Below are positions 45,058 to 53,985 of a stretch of 59,018 bases of DNA, piece by piece. The notes beneath the pieces were generated by a model that had not been told where the DNA came from, did not search any database, and saw only the letters and a program-made list of their open reading frames with translations. The position numbers and the translations under genes are program-made. The stretch's first letter is position 1. Every line of letters starts with the position of its first letter. Source of the stretch: Comamonadaceae bacterium (GTDB lineage Bacteria; Pseudomonadota; Gammaproteobacteria; Burkholderiales; Burkholderiaceae_C); assembly GCA_015999985.1 (NCBI GenBank), contig JAECRA010000025.1, forward strand, positions 1-59,018, given 5' to 3'.

Positions 45058-46068
45058 TTATTCAGCCTTGACGCCAGCGTCTTTCACAACCTTGGCCCAA
45101 CTGGCGATTTCCTGCGCAAGGCTCCGCGCAAACTCTTCAGGATTGGCAGGCATCGGCTGCAGACCCAGCGTAGCGAATTGCTTCTTCACGTCAGTGCTCT
45201 GCACTGCCTCGGCCACATCCTTGGATATCTTGTCGACGATCGCCTTGGGCGTTCCCTTGGGAGCAAAGATCCCGGACCATGGGCCCGCTGCAAAACCAGG
45301 AAAGCCTTGCTCGGCCACGGTGGGATAGTGATTACCCGTGTAGTCTTTGTCGGTAGTCACGGCAATCATCCTGATCTTGCCGGTTTTCAAGAAGGCCTCA
45401 GCAGAAGGCAGGCCGGTGATACCCACTTTCACATGCCCAGCTGCGAGGTCTGTCAGCATCGGCGCAGCTCCTTTGTACTGAACCGCCTGGCTCTTGAAGC
45501 TGCCACGCTGCTTGAGCAGCTCCATAGTGAGGTGGGAGGCTGTGCCATTGCCGTCAGTGCCATAGACTTGATACTTCTCGTCTCGCTTGATCAGGGCAAT
45601 GAGCTCTTGCAGGTTTTTGGCCGGAACGTCAGCGCTCACGACGATGGCGTTCGCATAAATTACCGCGCGGGCAACTGGCTCGAAGTCCTTCTGCGGATCG
45701 TAGGGCAGATTGGAATACAGGGCACCAGCAATGCCATGAGAACCAGTCACGCCAAGCAAGAGCGTATAGCCGTCGGCGGGGGACTTGGCCACCACGCCAG
45801 CGCCCAGCGTCCCGCCCGCACCTGCGCGGTTCTCGATCACGACGGGCTGTCCCCACTTGCGAGAAAGAGCGTCACCGATGGCGCGACCGGTCATGTCCGT
45901 GGGGCCACCTGCTGCAAATGGGACGATCAACCGGACAGGCTTGTTCGGGTAGCCTTCAGCGCTTTGGGCCTGGGCCAAGCCCCCGCCAAAAGCAACCATT
46001 GCGAGCAGCCCCATGCCGAACGCGCGGCGGGCTGAGAGGCGAGATGCGGAGTCAGAAGAGGTTTTCAT
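45058..46068 (-). CDS. Bug/TctC-family solute-binding protein
   Basis: A 336-residue receptor. The N-terminus from ATG 46068 has an Arg pair (SARRAFGMGLLAMVAFGGGLAQAQ), giving a Tat-like or Sec signal, then VRLIVPFAAGGPTDMTGR and VQYKGAAPMLTDLAAGH, the Bug signatures. It is 10 bp from the FAD-protein gene. It is the second orphan receptor of this operon, so the pathway may take up two related substrates or epimers (inference). Confidence 0.9.
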   Translation of the reverse strand: MKTSSDSASRLSARRAFGMGLLAMVAFGGGLAQAQSAEGYPNKPVRLIVPFAAGGPTDMTGRAIGDALSRKWGQPVVIENRAGAGGTLGAGVVAKSPADGYTLLLGVTGSHGIAGALYSNLPYDPQKDFEPVARAVIYANAIVVSADVPAKNLQELIALIKRDEKYQVYGTDGNGTASHLTMELLKQRGSFKSQAVQYKGAAPMLTDLAAGHVKVGITGLPSAEAFLKTGKIRMIAVTTDKDYTGNHYPTVAEQGFPGFAAGPWSGIFAPKGTPKAIVDKISKDVAEAVQSTDVKKQFATLGLQPMPANPEEFARSLAQEIASWAKVVKDAGVKAE

Positions 46069-46129
46069 GGCAGTGGCTAAAGGAAGGGAAGGAAGGGACA
46101 AACTGAAAAAGAAACAGGTTGGGAGAATT

Positions 46130-47158
46130 TCAGGAGCAATAGTCAGCTCCCTGCCGCAGCAGTGCCGCCGATGCCTCGGCGACTTCCTGCGCATCGGCAT
46201 CGCTGGTAATCAAAACAATGGCACCTCGCTGAGCCTCGGGCACCGGCCCCGGCATTGGCTGTGGAGGCGCAAACAGGTGGCGCACGCCGTGCAGCGCGTA
46301 GGCCTGTCCGTCGTCGAAGGACAGGATGCCCTTGACGCGCAAAAGTCTTTCGCCGAGTACTCGCTGCAACGTCCGTACCCACTCGGCATACTCAGCCCAA
46401 CTCACGCTGCGCTCAATGCGAAATACGTGGCTGGTAATTCCATAGCGCAAAAGGTGGCCAAAGCGCGTGGCCTGAGAAGACGTGCCTTTGCTTTCGGCGG
46501 CGATCTCTGCCTGGGGCAACGCATGGCGCACAAGCCCCTCCAGGAGATTGATCGCTGCATCGCTTCCGGGGAGCGGCGCGATGAGTACATCTGCCTGCGG
46601 GTTGGTGTCATGAACAAGCGAAAGCGCAGCCTCAACTTCCACAGGCGTGAGCAGGTCCGTCTTGGTGAGCACCACGCGGTCGGCCAATGCGAGTTGCAGC
46701 ATGCACTCTCGATAACGCTCCAGGCTGTGCGCCCCATTGACCGCATCCAGTGTGGTCACCACACCTGCAAATCGATAATGGCGCGCCACCGAAGCATCTG
46801 CATTCAGCACATTGATGAGCGGCAGCGGATCGGCCAGGCCCGAGGTCTCGACGACCACACGCGCAAAGCGAGGAATCTCGCCACGCAACCTGCGGAAGTA
46901 CAAGCTCTCCAAACTGTCCTGCAGCGGGCTGTTGCTCGCACAGCACAGGCACCCCGAGTCAAGCACCACGACATCATCTCCGCCCGAAACATCGATGAGC
47001 ACATGATCCAGTGCTACCGCGCCAAACTCATTCACGATCACGGCTGTGTCTGCGAACTCAGGCTGGCGCACCAATCGGGACAACAGCGTCGTCTTGCCGC
47101 TGCCGAGAAACCCGGTGAGCAGGTAGACCGGCAGCGCTGGCTCAGAGCGGGTAGACAT
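46130..47158 (-). CDS. CobW/COG0523-family GTPase metallochaperone
   Basis: A 342-residue G3E GTPase: Walker A GFLGSGKTT (16-24), CLCC (70-73), VVVETSGLADP and the TKTD base motif, then a short CobW C-terminal domain with HxxRHLF-like sequence. It is clearly related to, but different from, the 28751-29842 protein. Both are encoded next to a hydantoinase-like metalloenzyme and a Bug receptor. Its likely job is to load metal into the 47967-49331 amidohydrolase (inference). Confidence 0.9.
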   Translation of the reverse strand: MSTRSEPALPVYLLTGFLGSGKTTLLSRLVRQPEFADTAVIVNEFGAVALDHVLIDVSGGDDVVVLDSGCLCCASNSPLQDSLESLYFRRLRGEIPRFARVVVETSGLADPLPLINVLNADASVARHYRFAGVVTTLDAVNGAHSLERYRECMLQLALADRVVLTKTDLLTPVEVEAALSLVHDTNPQADVLIAPLPGSDAAINLLEGLVRHALPQAEIAAESKGTSSQATRFGHLLRYGITSHVFRIERSVSWAEYAEWVRTLQRVLGERLLRVKGILSFDDGQAYALHGVRHLFAPPQPMPGPVPEAQRGAIVLITSDADAQEVAEASAALLRQGADYCS

Positions 47159-47188
47159 TGGCGTGCTGTAGCTCAGTGGGCTGGAGAT

Positions 47189-47935
47189 TCAGACCGCTGT
47201 CGCGCCAGAGGCTCCAGCAGGCAATTCACGCAGATACTGCGCCACCTCCGCGCTCGGAATGACGTCGGCGTACTTGCAGTTCAGATCGAAGAGGTTGATC
47301 GCGTGGCTGGCCTGGAATCGATCGAAGGCAGCCTCTTCCGGGATCACCACCTTGAAGTTGAATGAATAAGCGTCCACCGCTGTGGCACGCAAGCACCCCG
47401 AAGAAGTACAGCCCACCAGGATCAGCGTGTCCACATCCAGGAAGTTGAGCTGGCTCATGAAGGTGGTGCCAAAGAAGCAGGAAGGCTTTTGCTTGCTGAT
47501 ACGGAAATCTTCCGGGCGCGGAGCGAGCGGTTCCACGGTTTGTGTCGGATGGGTATTGGCAATGACCGTTTTTTCGGTCCCACGATGGTTCTTGCCCACT
47601 TGCACGCCACTGTCAATAAGGTCTGGTCGGCGGCCGCTTTCGGTGTAGAAGATGGGCAGCTTGCGATCGCGCGCCAGCTCTAGAAGCGGCACCATGTGCG
47701 CCACCGCGTCCCAGGCCTCCTTGCCACAGTGGGTACGGTATTGCTTGAGCCCTTCAAGAATGTCCTGAGGGGTATCGCCGCAGAAGTTGTATTGCACGTC
47801 GATGATGAACAGCGCCGGGCGTTTTCCAAAGCCGCCGCGCTTGCCGTATCCGGCTACTTTCAGGACTTGTTGGTCGCGCTCGGTCAAAAAGTCGTCCCAG
47901 ATGCGTCGGGTCGTAGTGGTCATGTGTTGGTCCAA
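47189..47935 (-). CDS. Isochorismatase-family cysteine hydrolase (amidase-like)
   Basis: A 248-residue cysteine hydrolase with the isochorismatase triad: Asp in ALFIIDVQYNF, Lys in SKQKPSCFFGT and the nucleophile Cys in LVGCTSSGCLRATAVDA. Members that hydrolyse amides include N-carbamoylsarcosine amidohydrolase and the maleamate amidase NicF. Placed 31 bp after the hydantoinase gene, it most likely hydrolyses the half-amide or carbamoyl product of ring opening (inference). A start at 47923 (MTTTTRR) is an alternative. Confidence 0.87.
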   Translation of the reverse strand: MDQHMTTTTRRIWDDFLTERDQQVLKVAGYGKRGGFGKRPALFIIDVQYNFCGDTPQDILEGLKQYRTHCGKEAWDAVAHMVPLLELARDRKLPIFYTESGRRPDLIDSGVQVGKNHRGTEKTVIANTHPTQTVEPLAPRPEDFRISKQKPSCFFGTTFMSQLNFLDVDTLILVGCTSSGCLRATAVDAYSFNFKVVIPEEAAFDRFQASHAINLFDLNCKYADVIPSAEVAQYLRELPAGASGATAV

Positions 47936-47966
47936 TTCTGAAAACTGAGAAGTTCACCTGGCGCGC

Positions 47967-49331
47967 TCAAGGGCGCGGAATAAAGCGGCCTCCCGGCGCC
48001 GCACGCGCAGCGTCGGTAATTTTTCCGTCCAGCATGACGGTGCGCCCACGAACCAGCGCACGAACAGGCCAGCCTTTGATTCGCATGCCCTCGTAAGGCG
48101 AGTAATCTGCGTTCGACTCCAGCGTGGAGGGGTCCACGACGCGCTCAAGATCGGGGTCGACGATCAGCACATCGGCATCACAGCCGACCGACAGGCTGCC
48201 CTTGGCAGGCATGCGATAGATGCGCGCAGCGTTGGAGGATGTGACCTCCACGATCTTCTCGAGCGGCACTCCGCGCCGGTGGTAACCCTCGTGCAACATC
48301 AACGGCAAGATCATCCCGGTGCCAGGGAATCCATTGCTGGCGGTCCAGATATCCTTGCCGTCCTTGGTCGCACGCTTGCGAGGTACGTGGTCAGAGCCGA
48401 TAGTGGTGATGGAGCCGTCAAGCACGCCCTCCCACATGGCCTCCACGTCAGCCTGACCCCGCACCGGCGGGTTGACCTTGGCATAGTTGCCCGCTGGAGA
48501 TTCGTCGTTGAGGAACAGGTAATGCGGACAGGACTCGACGTAGATTGGCGCCGGGCTGGTGCGGCGGTGACGGCGAACTTCGTCCAGTGCTTCACGACTC
48601 GACAAATGGACAATATTCACCGGCGTGCGAGTGCGCGCAGCGAAGTAGCACACGCGGTGAACGTTCTCCGCCTCAAGAAAATCCGGACTCTGTTCGTTCC
48701 AGGCCTTGAGGTCTGCGCGGCCGGCCGCACGCAGCCGATCACGCAGCAGAGGAATCACCTCGACGTTCTCGCAATGCACACCCAACACGGCGCCGGGAAT
48801 GCGGGCCACCTGCTCCAAGGCTGCGTACAACAAGCCATCGTCAATGTCCGTGAAGCCTTGAGACAAGCCGGCTGCGCCCTTGTACATCATGTACAGCTTG
48901 TATGAAGTGACGCCGAACCGCTCCGATACCTCCTGGAGCGTCTCCACATGCAAATGACTGGTCAGTCCGAAGTGAAAACCGATGTCGATGCAGCTTTGCT
49001 TCTCTGCAAGGTCGCGCGCGGCATCGAATGACGTACGCAGATCAGCCGAGCGGTGGAAGGACAGTACTGAAGTCGTACCACCCAGGGCAGCAGTACGCGC
49101 CTCGGTTTCGAAATCGGTTTCTGGCGAACCAAACCCGAAATGCACATGAGGATCTATCACGCCGGGCAGCACCCACAGCCCACCGCAGTCAATACGTTCG
49201 CGCGCGGTGAGATGCGAGTCGCTGTCAGCGCAAACTGCAATGCGACCATCCTTGATGCCGAGCACACCCCGCTTGAGCCCTTGCCCGGGCAGCATCAATT
49301 GGGCGTTGAAGAGAATCAGATCGAGTGACAT
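47967..49331 (-). CDS. Hydantoinase/dihydropyrimidinase-like cyclic amidohydrolase
   Basis: A 454-residue amidohydrolase with the full binuclear-metal set: His62-x-His64 in DPHVHFGFG, the candidate carboxylated Lys in TSYKLYMMYKG, His in GVHCENVE and ESCPHYLF, and Asp in GSDHVPRK. The C-terminus carries the usual beta-domain (LIVDPDLERVVD, SPYEGMRIKGWP). It would open a cyclic imide, hydantoin or dihydropyrimidine. It is 24 bp from the lyase gene and followed by the amidase gene. It is not close in sequence to the 29830-31230 enzyme. Confidence 0.9.
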   Translation of the reverse strand: MSLDLILFNAQLMLPGQGLKRGVLGIKDGRIAVCADSDSHLTARERIDCGGLWVLPGVIDPHVHFGFGSPETDFETEARTAALGGTTSVLSFHRSADLRTSFDAARDLAEKQSCIDIGFHFGLTSHLHVETLQEVSERFGVTSYKLYMMYKGAAGLSQGFTDIDDGLLYAALEQVARIPGAVLGVHCENVEVIPLLRDRLRAAGRADLKAWNEQSPDFLEAENVHRVCYFAARTRTPVNIVHLSSREALDEVRRHRRTSPAPIYVESCPHYLFLNDESPAGNYAKVNPPVRGQADVEAMWEGVLDGSITTIGSDHVPRKRATKDGKDIWTASNGFPGTGMILPLMLHEGYHRRGVPLEKIVEVTSSNAARIYRMPAKGSLSVGCDADVLIVDPDLERVVDPSTLESNADYSPYEGMRIKGWPVRALVRGRTVMLDGKITDAARAAPGGRFIPRP

Positions 49332-49355
49332 GACGGAACTGCCTTTCCAGTGTGA

Positions 49356-50267
49356 TCAATGTCCGGTGGCAACCGTATCGAGATCCAGCAGACGAGCTTC
49401 GCGAGCGCGCATGGCTTCGTAGCCCATCAAGTCCATGATGTCCTCAATAGACACCAGCAAATCTGGACGGTCCACGGGCTCGCCGCTGGCCACCACGCCT
49501 TTCATGACCTTCAAAGCCTCACGCATGCCGTACACAGCGGCGGCTGGCAGCATGCGCGGCAGGCTGATGCGGCGCACACCAAGCGCTTTCAGACGCGGAA
49601 TCGGAATCTGTGGAGTGGTGGGGCGGGAGCGAATTCCAAAGCCCATGTTCACCGTCACCGGCACACGAGCGGCCTCGACGATGCGCGCAATATCGTCTTC
49701 AGAACGCACCGCGTCGGCGAAGATCATGTCAGCACCCGCCTCTGCGTAGGCGCGTGCGCGCCTGCACGCACCCTCTATGCCTTCCACCGCAATGGCGTCG
49801 GTACGAGCGCAAATTACCAGGGCATCATCGCGCCTAGCCATGCAAGCTGCCTCGATTTTCTTGATGAACTCTGCAGCGGGAATGACGTCCTTACCGGGCA
49901 TGTGACCGCAGCGCTTGGGGCTGATCTGGTCTTCAATGTTCACGCCGGCAACACCCGCCTCTTCGAACATCTGCACCGTGTAGTGAACGTTCATCGGGTT
50001 GCCATATCCTGTGTCCGCGTCGGCGGTCACCGGTATGCCCACAGAGCGCGCGATATGGCGGCAGTGATTGACGTTTTCACTGAGCCCCATCACCCCTGCA
50101 TCGGGCTCACCCAGCAAGGTGTTGGAAATAGCAGCTCCACTGGTAGCTGCCGTCTTGAACCCGGCGGCTTCGACAAGGCGGACGCTATATCCGTCATAGA
50201 CACCTGGGGAGACAATGAATTCGCCGCTATTGAGCAAGGCGCGGTATTTACGGGCGTTTTCGGACAT
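49356..50267 (-). CDS. Isocitrate lyase/PEP mutase-family lyase (methylisocitrate or dimethylmalate lyase type)
   Basis: A 303-residue TIM-barrel lyase of the ICL/PEPM superfamily. It has the metal-binding DADTGYGNP, the catalytic-loop KRCGHMPGK with the active-site Cys, and NIEDQ. The intact KRCGH motif separates true 2-hydroxy-acid lyases from PEP mutases and oxaloacetate decarboxylases. Known members cleave 2-methylisocitrate or 2,3-dimethylmalate to pyruvate plus succinate or propionate. It is the first enzyme gene after the regulator and probably catalyses the final C-C cleavage of this pathway (inference). Confidence 0.88.
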   Translation of the reverse strand: MSENARKYRALLNSGEFIVSPGVYDGYSVRLVEAAGFKTAATSGAAISNTLLGEPDAGVMGLSENVNHCRHIARSVGIPVTADADTGYGNPMNVHYTVQMFEEAGVAGVNIEDQISPKRCGHMPGKDVIPAAEFIKKIEAACMARRDDALVICARTDAIAVEGIEGACRRARAYAEAGADMIFADAVRSEDDIARIVEAARVPVTVNMGFGIRSRPTTPQIPIPRLKALGVRRISLPRMLPAAAVYGMREALKVMKGVVASGEPVDRPDLLVSIEDIMDLMGYEAMRAREARLLDLDTVATGH

Positions 50268-50290
50268 AAATGGTTTCTAGTGCTGATGGA

Positions 50291-51001
50291 TCAGGCGCTA
50301 CGCGATTCGGCGGAGCTCCCGGTGATAAGGGGAAGTTTTTCGAAGAGGTGATCAGAAGCTCGCGCCACATGGGAGCGCATCAAGGACTCGGCCAGCTCGC
50401 CATCTCTGGCGCGCAAAGCCCGCACAATCTGCCAGTGCTCCGCATAGGCTTGGCTCTTGCGCTCCGGGACAGCGCCAGAGCGGCGGCGGTACATGCGAAG
50501 CAGGTGATACAGGTCGCCGCAGAGCGAATCGATGATCCGGCTGTTACCGCTGGCGCGCACGATGCGCTCGTGAAAATCGAACACGCGGGGCTGATCTCTA
50601 CCAGTCTGGCTGGCTGACAGCACCCGCTGACGGTCTTGCTCCAGCTCGCGCACCAAAGAGCCGACTTCTTCATCGCTCATGCGCTCGGCGGCCAGGCGAC
50701 AGGCCATGCCCTCCAACGCCAGACGCATCTCGAACAGCTCGCGGGCGCCTTCCTGGGTAAGGACGACGACGCGAGATTTCACATACGGCTCACGCGTAAT
50801 GAGCTGCAGCCCCTGCAATCGGCGCACAGCTTCACGCACAGGCCCCCGGCTGACGTTGAACTCCTCAGCAATCGTCGCCTCATTGATGGAAGCCCCCTGG
50901 GGTAGACGGCCGTCATAAATGCGCTGAAGCAACTCGCTCAGGATGGACTCCGCGAGCGGTGTTGACTTGCCTTCGGGCTCTTGATCTGGTTCCTTGGACA
51001 T
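50291..51001 (-). CDS. GntR-family regulator, FCD subfamily
   Basis: A 236-residue regulator with winged helix (AEEFNVSRGPVREAVRRLQGLQLI, about 47-70) and FCD ligand domain (FEMRLALEGMACRLAAERM; FDFHERIVRASGN; SLMRSHVARASDHLF with candidate metal-binding His). It is the first gene of the long minus-strand operon and divergent from the aconitase gene. It should bind the palindrome at 51028-51041 and respond to a carboxylate of the pathway (inference). Confidence 0.88.
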   Translation of the reverse strand: MSKEPDQEPEGKSTPLAESILSELLQRIYDGRLPQGASINEATIAEEFNVSRGPVREAVRRLQGLQLITREPYVKSRVVVLTQEGARELFEMRLALEGMACRLAAERMSDEEVGSLVRELEQDRQRVLSASQTGRDQPRVFDFHERIVRASGNSRIIDSLCGDLYHLLRMYRRRSGAVPERKSQAYAEHWQIVRALRARDGELAESLMRSHVARASDHLFEKLPLITGSSAESRSA

Positions 51002-51027
51002 GAGCGCACTTTAAGACCGAAATTCTA

Positions 51028-51068
51028 AAGTGTCAACACTTGATTCATTTTTCTGCCGACCTTATGAT
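51028..51068 (+). promoter_or_regulatory. Divergent control region: operator palindrome and sigma-70 promoter
   Basis: AAGTGT-CA-ACACTT (51028-51041) is a perfect inverted repeat. It overlaps a promoter facing the aconitase gene: -35 TTGATT (51040-51045), 17-bp spacer, -10 TATGAT (51063-51068). It also lies 27 bp from the start codon of the divergent GntR gene. One bound dimer could repress both directions. Confidence 0.6.
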
Positions 51069-51135
51069 CTGTCCAGGGAGAACTCAGGCTCTCAATCCCT
51101 CATTCACTTCTAAACTGTTAACACATAGAAGATAC

Positions 51136-53835
51136 ATGGCAGCTCATAGCGCAATCGCACAACCCACATCGGTGATCATTTCTGCTGCTGGACGGACTTG
51201 GCATGCAGTTGATCTGCCGCGCTTTGTCTCAGCTGCCGGGGGCGATATCTCGCAGATGCCCTTCGTCACGCGCATCCTTCTGGAAAACCTGTTGCGCTCG
51301 CGCCTTCTCGGTCGGCCGGTCACAGAAAGCGAAATCGCGCTGCTCCTCAACGCCAGGGAGAACGTGGACGCAGATCTGCCGCTCTACGTGTCACGCGTCA
51401 TCCTTCCGGACTCGAGCGGCGTCCCCGTGCTGCAAGACCTCGCCGCGCTGCGCTCAGCCCTGGCGCGTGCAGGGGGCGATCCGAGCGCAGTCGACACGCG
51501 TGTTCCGGTGGATCTGGTGGTCGACCACTCGCTGCAGGTAGACCACTGGGGCCAACCCGACGCAATGAAGCTGAACATGCGACGCGAGTTCGAGCGCAAC
51601 GCCGAGCGCTATGCGTTCATAGGCTGGGCGCAGCAGGCATTTGGCGGTTTGCGTGTTTTCCCGCCGGGCAGCGGCATCATTCACCAAGTCAACCTGGAGC
51701 GCATCGCCACGGTGGTTGCCACCGACCAGGGATGGGCGTTTCCCGACTTCGTCATTGGTGGCGACTCGCACACCCCCATGGTCAACGGCATCGGTGTACT
51801 GGGCTGGGGGGTCGGAGGCATAGACGCCGAAGCAGCACTGCTGGGCCATGCCTACACCTTTCCCTTGCCCGAGGTGGTGGGGGTCAAGCTCACAGGCGTG
51901 CCCGGGCCGATGGTCTGGACAACCGATATCGCACTGCTCGTCACCGAGCGGCTGCGACAGGAAAAAGTAGCCAACTGCGCGGTCGAATACTTCGGGCCTG
52001 GCGCACTCGCACTCAGCGTACCGGAGCGCGCCACGCTGGCCAACATGTCACCCGAATATGGCGCGACCTGTGGATTCTTCGCGGTGGATGCACGCACGCT
52101 TGATTACCTTCGCATGACCGGGCGCTCCAGAGAGCAATTGGAGCTGGTGGAAGCCTATTGCCGCGCCACCGGCTTGTTCCGACAAGATGGCGATCCGGAC
52201 CCGGTTTTCAGCCGCGTGATCGAGATTGACCTGTCGCAAGCAAGCGCCAGCATGGCCGGGCCCCAGCGCCCGCAAGATCGTCTCGCCCTCAGTGAGATCG
52301 CGCCAGACTTTCAGCGCCGCCTGGCAGCGCCCATGCAGTCCGGTGGATTTGGCACTACGGAAGCTGTCGCTCCTGACGGCGCAAGACTGCCCATGGGTGC
52401 CATCGTCATCGCCGCCATCACCTCATGCACGAACACCTCCAACCCGCAGGTCATGTTCGCCGCGGGACTTGTCGCACGCAATGCCGTTGCTCGCGGCATG
52501 ACGGTGCCGCCCTGGGTGAAAACCTCGTTGGCTCCCGGCTCACCTGCTGTCGTTCGTTACCTGGAGGCCGCCGGACTGAAAGCGCCTTTGGCGCAACTGG
52601 GTTTCGAGCTGATCGGATTCGGCTGCACGACCTGCGCCGGAAAATCCGGTCCACTGGCGCCAGACATTGCGCAGGAAATCGAGCAGCGCCAGTTGGTGAC
52701 CGCAGCCGTGCTCTCTGGCAATCGCAATTTCACAGGGCGCATTCATAAGCTCATCCGCGCCAACTACATTGGCGCGCCTCCGCTCGTCGTAGGCTATGCG
52801 CTGGCCGGACGCATCGGAATCGACCTGAACAAGGACCCTATCGGCAAGGACGCCCAAGGCCAGAACGTCTTCTGGCATGAATTGCTGCCTGATGCGCAAG
52901 AGCTGGCTTCGTTGGTGGCGCGAACGGGAGAGCTGGCAGGGTTCGGACAGGCACGAACGCAGCAAAACGAATTCGTCGACCCTGACTGGTGCCAGAGTGC
53001 GGCGAGCGGTACGCTCTACCCCTGGGATCCACAGTCCCAGTATCTGCGGGAGCCGCCCTTCTTTTCCCCGTCGCAGGATGACGGTGACGCGATGACCCAG
53101 TTAGCCAGCTCACTTACCGCAGCGCGCGTGCTCGCAGCCTTTGGGGACTCACTCACTACGGACCATATCTCACCCAGTGGAGAGATTCCGGCAGACATTG
53201 CAGCAGGCCAGTATCTGCTGAATGCTGGCGTTGCACAGAAGGACTTCAATACCTACGTCGGACGCCGTGGGAACTTCGAAGTCATGGTGCGCGGCACTTT
53301 CGCCAACGTGCGGATCCGCAACGCGCTCACACCTGATCTTGAAGGCGGCTGGACGCTGCATTTTCCCGATGGTCAATTGATGTCCATCTTCGATGCGGCG
53401 CAGGCTTACATCGCCAGCGGCATTGGAACCATTGTGTTGGGCGGAAAAGAGTATGGCACCGGGAGCAGCCGTGACTGGGCCGCCAAGGGCTCGGCCCTCT
53501 TGGGGGTGAAAGCCGTCATCGCAGAATCGTACGAGCGCATTCACCGCGCCAACCTGATTGGCATGGGCGTTTTGCCTCTGCGTTTTAGCGATGGCCAGGG
53601 ATGGCGTCAGCTCGGCCTGGACGGATCCGAAAAGTATGCGTTTGAACAAATTCAAGCAGGCGTACAAGAAGGTTCTGCCATCCAGGTCACGGCCACTCAT
53701 GCAAACGGCACCACCACGCGCTTCATGGTGAAAGCCGAAACGCGCACGGCGGCAGAACGCACCTTGATGTCGGCCGGTGGATTGCCCAAGAGTGTGCTGC
53801 AGGATTTGCTGGGCAGGACAGATCCGCGCCTATAG
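51136..53835 (+). CDS. Aconitase-family hydratase (AcnA type)
   Basis: An 899-residue monomeric aconitase-superfamily protein with a 4Fe-4S cluster. It has GGDSHTPMVNGIGVLGWGVGGIDAE, the cluster cysteines in AAITSCTNTSNPQVM and FGCTTCAGKSGPL, and the swivelling-domain motifs FGDSLTTDHISPSG and GKEYGTGSSRDWAAKG. It starts MAAHSAIAQPTSV at 51136; an upstream frame runs through the promoter. Divergence from a catabolic operon and co-location with an ICL-type lyase suggest it hydrates a substituted maleate or aconitate and is not the housekeeping aconitase (inference). A 2-methylaconitate/methylcitrate role is also possible. Confidence 0.88.
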   Translation: MAAHSAIAQPTSVIISAAGRTWHAVDLPRFVSAAGGDISQMPFVTRILLENLLRSRLLGRPVTESEIALLLNARENVDADLPLYVSRVILPDSSGVPVLQDLAALRSALARAGGDPSAVDTRVPVDLVVDHSLQVDHWGQPDAMKLNMRREFERNAERYAFIGWAQQAFGGLRVFPPGSGIIHQVNLERIATVVATDQGWAFPDFVIGGDSHTPMVNGIGVLGWGVGGIDAEAALLGHAYTFPLPEVVGVKLTGVPGPMVWTTDIALLVTERLRQEKVANCAVEYFGPGALALSVPERATLANMSPEYGATCGFFAVDARTLDYLRMTGRSREQLELVEAYCRATGLFRQDGDPDPVFSRVIEIDLSQASASMAGPQRPQDRLALSEIAPDFQRRLAAPMQSGGFGTTEAVAPDGARLPMGAIVIAAITSCTNTSNPQVMFAAGLVARNAVARGMTVPPWVKTSLAPGSPAVVRYLEAAGLKAPLAQLGFELIGFGCTTCAGKSGPLAPDIAQEIEQRQLVTAAVLSGNRNFTGRIHKLIRANYIGAPPLVVGYALAGRIGIDLNKDPIGKDAQGQNVFWHELLPDAQELASLVARTGELAGFGQARTQQNEFVDPDWCQSAASGTLYPWDPQSQYLREPPFFSPSQDDGDAMTQLASSLTAARVLAAFGDSLTTDHISPSGEIPADIAAGQYLLNAGVAQKDFNTYVGRRGNFEVMVRGTFANVRIRNALTPDLEGGWTLHFPDGQLMSIFDAAQAYIASGIGTIVLGGKEYGTGSSRDWAAKGSALLGVKAVIAESYERIHRANLIGMGVLPLRFSDGQGWRQLGLDGSEKYAFEQIQAGVQEGSAIQVTATHANGTTTRFMVKAETRTAAERTLMSAGGLPKSVLQDLLGRTDPRL

Positions 53836-53985
53836 GGGCCCATCGATCACACGACTCCAGGGTGCCTCTACACCATAGGGCCGAAACGTCTCCCGGTGAA
53901 CTTCCAGAGTCTGAATTTCAAGTTCGCCCCAGCCGCAGGGGACGGCGGGCACGCATTGAAAGCAAACCCGCCCCCCAGTCTCAGC

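Noticed and set aside
51136..53835. Housekeeping citrate-cycle aconitase
   Set aside because: Not excluded by sequence alone, but its divergent position sharing an operator with a catabolic regulator argues for a pathway-specific hydratase; the symbol was left empty.
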